From assembly GCF_002994745.2 (NCBI RefSeq), contig NC_037094.1, forward strand, positions 19,577,001 to 19,641,000: a stretch of DNA of 64,000 nucleotides, written 5' to 3'. Below the pieces are notes generated by a model that searched no databases, was not told the DNA's origin, and worked only from the letters and a program-made list of their open reading frames with translations. Of the stretch, positions 58,466-64,000 are shown piece after piece (within the stretch, counting starts at the first letter, position 1; every line of letters begins with the position of its first letter). This DNA comes from Rosa chinensis. Its lineage: Eukaryota > Streptophyta > Magnoliopsida > Rosales > Rosaceae. The translations under genes were made by a program, and so were the position numbers.

Positions 58466-59163
58466 ATAAGCAATTCCAGAAAGACTAAAAGCCAATTAAA
58501 ATGCATATCCACACATACTGATATAGATTTTTTTTTTTTTTTTTTTTTATCAATTCAAAGTTCTTGTTCTGCACAAATCAAATAGTTTAGTTTGGACTTG
58601 GCTAGAGAATAAAGTAAAAAAACTATTAATGTGAGGTCTAGTCCTCAACTACGACCACGAAACCGACATGTATAACCTTCATCAACACCAGAAAGCAAAT
58701 CAAAAGTATAAATCAAACATACCTCTCAGTAAAACTCGTGGTCTTTAACTCTATGGTGTGGAAAACTGGAATATAAATTTGAGGTGGGTAATCTGTCCGG
58801 ATTAAGTAAATGCAATTACACAAAAGTAACAGTATGGCTTAAAGCATTTGCAAAAGACATACAAGATTTTAGCTTGACAAAAACAGTATTCATTGTAGGA
58901 ACTATACTAGTATAGTACCACCAAAAACAGTATTCCATTTTCAGTATTCCATTGTTACTGAAATGCATGCCATCTGCTAAGAATTACTATTTGAGGTTTG
59001 CAGCTGGCAAGTACGAATTGTCTTCAAACTGTCAAAGAACATGCACTTATTAGGATCCATGAAACAGATTGAGAATCTGTGATCACCGAATAAAGAATTT
59101 GAGTTAAGAGCCTTTATGTACAACAACATAATATGAAGCCAGAGCACAAATAAGTGAACTCAC

Positions 59164-59621
59164 AAGCTTTGAGGAGTTCCGCAATACAGTTGCAAGCTAG
59201 GAATGACTACTTACGAGGGCCTTAATCTTCTTGAAAGATGCAACAACAGATATTGGCACTATATCAGAATGAATAATAAACAGTTAATAGTGATGAAAAC
59301 TCAACCCACTGAATTCCAATGCAAAATCAATATACATCCTTGCATATAAAACTGGTTTGCAGCACCACAAACAAATTAGGTATTTCTGCAGGGGCAAATC
59401 TTGCCCTTTAACTTGAAAGGTAAGCATCATATTAAGTATATTACAGAGCCCACAAACACTGAATCTAACTCTCTCACACACATTTAAAACCATAACAGTT
59501 CTCAAAGGAAAGAAACAATACAAACAGATTAGTAATTACCAAATCCTTCAGGGTCTTTGTTTATGAACCTCATAAGATGATCAGTAGTAGCTAAGTTCAG
59601 ATCACTGAAATAATACTCCAC
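59164..59621 (-). pseudogene. captured La-motif exons of a LARP6-type gene
   Basis: Exon A (59621-59540) encodes VEYYFSDLNLATTDHL and on to DPEGF; exon B (59258-59164) encodes VPISVVASFKKIKAL, then SSHS, a stop, and LATVLRNSSKL. The exons are bounded by TTTGCAG, GTAATT, TATAG and GTGAGT splice signals and join in frame. Together they make most of a La motif, the RNA-binding module of La-related proteins, closest in pattern to plant LARP6. A CAG-to-TAG change within exon B ends the frame, so no complete domain is encoded. The RRM and the rest of the gene are absent. Confidence 0.82.
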
Positions 59622-59944
59622 CTGCAAATGTTAGGAGAACAAAAAGAATATCAGGTAAGGTAAAGAGTAGGGAAAGTTGAGATTACAACTATTATATTAG
59701 ATACTAGTATAGTACCACCAAAAACAGTATTCCATTTTTAGATTTTCTCAAACACATTATAGGAGTCAAACCCTGCATACATTCTGGAACACATGTTATC
59801 GAATTCCATATGGACCAACTTCATCCCCATTTCAATTCATCCAATGTCAAATTAAGTTTGTAGCCAACTTACTTTTAGACACATATATGAACACTATAAC
59901 ATAGCATATAATCTGCTATAATAGAAAAATCAAGTAGGGTATAC

Positions 59945-60050
59945 CTTTAGAAGTAGGGAGCTCCTTGCCTTCTTTAGTAAAAAACTCCATCAACGACACC
60001 AATGGTTTCCCCTTGAACTCCTGAACTGTCACCTTCCTCTTATGCGAAAG
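59945..60050 (-). pseudogene. captured PC4-domain exon of a KELP-like coactivator gene
   Basis: One exon on the minus strand encodes LSHKRKVTVQEFKGKPLVSL, then a short acidic stretch and KELPTSK, which matches the start of the PC4 single-strand-DNA-binding domain in plant KELP-type RNA polymerase II coactivators. It is preceded by GGGGCAG and followed by GTATAC, usable as splice sites. The second half of the PC4 domain is not found next to it. It sits about 320 bp upstream of the LARP6 exons in the same orientation. Confidence 0.75.
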
Positions 60051-60745
60051 CTGCCCCATCCATACACACACAGTACAAGAATGCTTACTGATTAATGCAA
60101 AACAGGGATTCGTGCATTAGTTCATTATTGAAGCAAAATTATTGATTTAATTACAATCATATGACCTATTACTGCAGACACTAGGGGATTATTCCAGCTC
60201 AATGAATGTACCACTTGAACAAGCACCATACCACTTGAATGTACCACCAAATAAGATTGAGTTAAAAAAAAAAACATGATGCTTAACCTTTCGAACTTGA
60301 AAGAATTTTTTTTTCTTAGAGAGGTAGAGTGATTATGCTCTATGCCCCAAACTTCAAAGTGTCTTTGGGTAAATTTCCAAACTCGAAAACAACCAGTTGG
60401 AATTACAGAAGCCTTAATGGCACTCAACAACAAAAACTTAAACGAAAAACGAATTTCAATTCAAACCAAGACCCCATAACATGCAATGAAAGAGATCCCA
60501 GTCCCCAGATATTACCACATACAAAGTTCAAAACTAAGCAAATCCTGTCACGAAAAAAAAAATCACCAAAAATTACAGAAATTACTACAAACAATATATA
60601 TTTGCCTCAGTTAACAATAATTCCAATACATAGTCCAGTACAGATCATAAAAAAAGGCAACTTCAACCAGAAAATATGGATTTCCTTGCGACCAATTTTA
60701 CTTCACAAACATATAAACAGAGCAAAGAGGATTAATTTATCTAGT
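60051..60745. other. CACTA 2, intron-like sequence upstream of the PC4 exon
   Basis: T-rich on the minus strand, as plant introns are. No exon recognised. Confidence 0.4.
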
Positions 60746-61227
60746 TGATAAAACCATTCCACTCAAATACCTATATCTCTAACCCCAGCACAAACAAAAC
60801 TAAAAGAAGAAGAACACAACACCAAAAAACACAAATTTCCGAACCTGCAATCCCTACTCTCCAAACCAAACTCATATCTATTACTCCTCTTCTTCCTCTA
60901 CCATTTGAACACACCACTGAACCACATTTGGAAAAAAAAAATTATATTGCTATTACAATACTTAAAGGCCTCGACAGATAGCCAACTCTTCAATTAAGCA
61001 TAAACAGAACAAACTCAGAATCAAAACTCTGAAATTACAGAATCAAATTCAATCACCCAAAAAAAACCCCAATTCAGTGACCCTAACCGTAAAAGCTAAT
61101 CAAACTCAACACAATAAAACTCAATTCCCAATTTCCGAAACCCAGAGTCAATAACATGAATCAAAAGAGAAAACAAAAACCCCAACAAAAACGAAAAAAA
61201 CATAGAAATCTGGGAAACAATACCTTC
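60746..61227. repeat. block shared with CACTA 1 (copy 2)
   Basis: About 482 bp, roughly 97% identical to 47461-47949, ending at the same GAAG/GTATTG boundary on the minus strand. Upstream sequence differs: here it may be a small exon (61253-61228) preceded by a CTTTCAG acceptor. Confidence 0.85.
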
Positions 61228-61879
61228 ATCAATAGGTCCGTAATAAATATGCAAAATCTGAAAGAAAAAAAAAAAGGGGGTGGGGTGGGGGTAAGATAGC
61301 TCTTCTGCTTCAGATGGACTCAACTTCATCAATAGGCTAAAAAGGCTAATTACACCTACTGTTATAAAACAGATATGTAAATGTTAATGATACAGCAGCC
61401 AAAATTTCATTCTTTCTTTAATATATCAAATGGGTTTATCAAAAGCTAAGCATATAACTAAAAAATATGCAAAATTTGAATGACAGCAACCAAAGTTTCA
61501 ATCTTTCTTCTAAAGTTTATCAAAAGCTTCAGACTTTAATAACACAAATGGATATTCAGCAATACCCAGAGAGTAAAATCAAACAAAGTTGAGTACCTAA
61601 AGTTCAGAGGGAGCAGGGTGAATGAGTCGGAGCAGATCGAGCTTGGGCAACCCAAAAAAAAAACACATCTAACACTTCGCACTTCAAGCCTATTTGCCTG
61701 AAATCTCTTAACAACCTACTGGGACATGATAGCGAACAAGATTTCAGGATTCACACTAATGTTTCTTCTCTTTTCTCATGGTTTCCCCATCATCTATACA
61801 ATCCCTGACGAACTCCGGCGGGTTCCAGACCATGAAGCTGTTGTTGATGGAGGTTAAGTTTGAGAGGATCTGCCTTCAA

Positions 61880-62226
61880 ACTGCTTAGTAGAGACGAGTT
61901 CGTGGTCTGAGAGCGGGCTGAGGGTGGGGCTGATCGAGAGAGACGGGTTCGTGGTCTGAGAGCGGGCTGAGGACGGGGCTGAGAGAGAAGGGTTCGTAGT
62001 CTGAGAGTGGGCTGAGGGAGGGGCTGAGGGCTGGGCTGAGAGCGGGACTGAGGGATGACAGTGAGAGAGAGTGATTTTCAGCTGGAGGCGGATTGGGTGT
62101 TTTGCTCGATGGAATGGAGAGGGAACGAGTTGAAAGAGTGGGATGACAGTGAGAGAGAGTGATTTTCAGCTGGAGGCGGACTGGGTCTTTTGCTCGATGG
62201 AATGGAGAGGGAACGAGTTGAAAGAG
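61880..62226. repeat. tandem duplications near the right end of CACTA 2
   Basis: GTTCGTGGTCTGAGAGCGGG recurs about three times at 61895-62010. An 88-bp unit starting GGATGACAGTGAGAG is repeated at 62053 and 62141. Confidence 0.85.
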
Positions 62227-62289
62227 TATAAGTGTTAAAAGTATAAGTCAAACCCTAACTAAAGTAAGCTATTCATTGTATCCAAAAAA

Positions 62290-62737
62290 AAAAAAATCTA
62301 AAACTCAGACGACATCAAATAAAGTGCATTGTCTGAAACTCATGTAACAACAGACAAATTAAAAACCATTGTCTGAACCACTTAAATCAAACAACATCTT
62401 TCAGTAGTCATTGACTTACAAGATATCAGACAACAGACACCTAATAACAGTTGTGTGACTGAAAATAATCAGACAACAGCAAAAATCAACCATTGTATAA
62501 ATGAACCTTGGACAACATCACATAATAACTGTTGTCTGAATTAATTCATTCAGACAACATCAAAAAAATAAACCATTGTCTGAAATGCTATTGCACAAGA
62601 GCCAAGAAAAAACTGTTGTCTAATTCGAAAGCTCAGACGACACAATATTTCTTGCTGTCGTCTGATTAAATCAGACGACAGTTAAAATGTTTGCTGTCGT
62701 CTGATATGTGTTGTCTGATTCCGAAATTGGTGTAGTG
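62290..62737. repeat. right sub-terminal repeats of CACTA 2
   Basis: More than ten CAGACAAC, GTTGTCTG and CAGACGACA motifs in both orientations, ending in the terminal inverted repeat. Confidence 0.88.
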
Positions 62738-62869
62738 AAAGTAATAAAGCTTATTTTAATTTTTGAATATTGGTTAGTTGAAGTGTTTTGAGACTCAAGT
62801 TTGGTTGCTTTTTGTTTGATCGAGGTGATAGTCTGTAGCATTGAGCCCGGTCTATCCAAGCCCTGCCTA

Positions 62870-63025
62870 AACTAACTAGGCAAATTGAGCATCGCCCTCC
62901 TAGCTAGGCAGCCTCAAAGGGAAATACCGGAAATTTTAGAACAATGTATGTAGTTTTAAGTGTATTTAGCTCTATACATATTTTCTGGGATAGTTAACAT
63001 TCTCCAATATGATTAATCTACACTA
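62870..63025. repeat. direct duplicate, right copy, upstream of the P450
   Basis: The right partner of 55950-56180, about 430 bp before the P450 start codon. Confidence 0.65.
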
Positions 63026-63370
63026 TTAGGCTATGATACTATGTTAGAATTTAGCTCATCGGTCTATACTCACACAATAAAATACAATCACTGCAGTGAT
63101 AGCTGTGGTAATAGCAAATGAAGAGATGCAAAGAGAATAAAGGAGTCGTGCTCACACTCTAGCAACGACATATTTTCCTAAATCCCTTGACAACTAATTT
63201 GTGAAACGTAGGACATCTCCTTAAGCCAACAATAAAAATAGTCAGAGCCATACATATAGCATATAATCTGACCATATAAAATCTACTATAGTAGAACATT
63301 GCAACTACAATGAAACAGTCAGTTTTTGGAGGCGACTACAATCAAAGTTAAGAGTGTAATTTTATCCGTA

Positions 63371-63378
63371 TATATAAA
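63371..63378 (+). promoter_or_regulatory. TATA box of the P450 gene
   Basis: TATATAAA lies 77 bp upstream of the ATG at 63455, which leaves a 5' UTR of about 45-50 bases. Confidence 0.7.
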
Positions 63379-63454
63379 CCCAGTGCGCATTGCCACGAAA
63401 AGTATCTGATTTTTCCCCATCCTCAATTCAAATCACAAGCACCATTCTCTCGCC

Positions 63455-64000
63455 ATGGAATCAAAATCCTCTCACGCTTCCTTGTTCTCATTAGAAACCA
63501 GTACCGGAAACATATTGCCCAAAATAAAAGAAACCAATACCGGAAACAACGAAACTTGGCGAGTGTTCTTCACTCTCTGCCCTATTTTCGCTTTCCTCTG
63601 GTTCGCATGGCTGTACATCCAGAAATCGCGGATCGGCAGCGGAAGCTCGCCCCCTCTGCCGCCGGGTCCACGTGGCCTCCCACTCGTCGGAAACCTTCTC
63701 TCCCTCGACCCAGATCTCCACTCCTACTTCACCAGCCTGGCCCACAAATACGGCCCAATCTACAAGCTCCGGCTTGGCACCAAGCTCTGCATCGTAGTCA
63801 CCTCCCCTTCCGCCGCTCGCGTGGTGCTCAAAGACCTTGACGTCACCTTCGCCAACCGCGACGTTGGGGCCGCATTGTACGGCGGGTCCGACATAGTCTG
63901 CTCCTCGTACGGGCCGGAGCTGCGGATGTTGAGAAAAGTGTGCGTGCAAAATTTGTTTACCAAGACCAAGTTGGATTCGGTCCGCGAGCTCCGTGGGAAG
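63455..64000 (+). CDS. cytochrome P450, CYP706-like, N-terminal 182 codons (runs off the window)
   Basis: The ATG at 63455 opens a frame that stays open to the edge. Residues 36-55 (VFFTLCPIFAFLWFAWLYI) form the ER membrane anchor, followed by a polar linker and the proline-rich hinge PPLPPGPRGLPLVGN (66-80). The A-helix/beta-1 region (YGPIYKLRLG) and the NRDV and LYGGSDIV blocks point to CYP706, a plant family of NADPH-P450-reductase-dependent monooxygenases acting on terpenoids and related substrates. The heme-binding cysteine region is beyond the window. In the C helix the usual WxxxR reads LxxxR (Leu156, Arg160), and position 149 is Cys where Trp is usual. It could be a diverged enzyme or an early pseudogene. 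Confidence 0.8.
   Translation, partial: MESKSSHASLFSLETSTGNILPKIKETNTGNNETWRVFFTLCPIFAFLWFAWLYIQKSRIGSGSSPPLPPGPRGLPLVGNLLSLDPDLHSYFTSLAHKYGPIYKLRLGTKLCIVVTSPSAARVVLKDLDVTFANRDVGAALYGGSDIVCSSYGPELRMLRKVCVQNLFTKTKLDSVRELRGK

Larger units (their letters stand above)
56196..62737. mobile_element. CACTA transposon 2 carrying pieces of three host genes
   Basis: The inverted ends CACTACACCAATTT (left) and its complement at 62724-62737 are flanked by the 3-bp duplication AAA (56193-56195, 62738-62740). Both ends carry many CAGACAAC/GTTGTCTG and CAGACGACAG repeats. The 6.5-kb body has no transposase. On the minus strand it holds exon pieces of a PC4/KELP gene, a LARP6-type gene and a bHLH gene, with introns kept, so capture was at DNA level. 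A block at 60746-61227 is shared with CACTA 1. Confidence 0.88.

Noticed and set aside
59209..59215. Splice donor GTAAGT inside LARP6 exon B
   Set aside because: La-motif homology continues through it to the next GTGAGT at 59158-59163, so I treat these bases as coding (Val-Ser).
1..64000. tRNA, rRNA, snoRNA genes or a 5S-bearing Cassandra LTR
   Set aside because: No cloverleaf-type A/B boxes or 5S sequence were recognised by eye, and the TRIM-like LTR at 54834 has no 5S promoter. A tRNAscan or Rfam search would settle it.

Overview
The window is nuclear DNA of a flowering plant, most likely a eudicot; I cannot name the species. The evidence is plant-type LTR retrotransposons (Ty1-copia and Ty3-gypsy of the Tat branch with a second RNase H domain), plant CACTA, MULE and hAT transposons, and a CYP706-like cytochrome P450 at the right edge. 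Almost all of the 64 kb is a nested transposon graveyard. The P450 is the only ordinary host gene that starts here, and it runs off the window.

Layout. 1-7767: decayed copia element A, cut by a young 3,058-bp non-autonomous LTR element (1394-4451, minus strand, TSD GCGTC, LTRs differing at 3 of 529 sites). 8619-13948: decayed copia B. 14171-28986: old copia C (LTRs about 7% diverged), internally deleted and hosting Tat-type gypsy element 1 (14554-26396, TSD CAGAC, LTRs about 1% diverged). Gypsy-1 carries gag-PR-RT-RH-aRH-IN on the plus strand and a spliced three-exon gene with its own TATA box on the opposite strand. 29172-31308: a copia tail, a LINE crumb and unassigned AT-rich sequence. 31309-42258: a second, older Tat element on the minus strand, with a decayed copy of the same antisense gene and a solo LTR of the gypsy-1 family inserted in it (37795-38311).

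42281-55076: a copia gag, a captured SecA1 fragment, a TRIM-like copia (E) and a gag-only copia (D, 44188-53565, TSD GTATA). Copia D itself contains a CACTA (45231-50293, TSD AGA) and a MULE (51562-53130, 9-bp TSD TATCACTAA). A hAT element (53654-54786) sits inside E. 56196-62737: a second CACTA (TSD AAA) that has captured intron-containing pieces of three host genes, all on its minus strand: a PC4/KELP coactivator, a LARP6-type La motif and the 3' half of a bHLH gene. 62738-63454: P450 upstream region with a TATA box. 63455-64000: P450 N-terminus.

The parts worth a second look are the multi-gene-capturing CACTA, the internally promoted spliced antisense gene kept in two Tat elements, W-box arrays in the leader of the young non-autonomous element, the SecA1 fragment, and the P450, which lacks the C-helix tryptophan. 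No tRNA, rRNA or CRISPR feature was seen.
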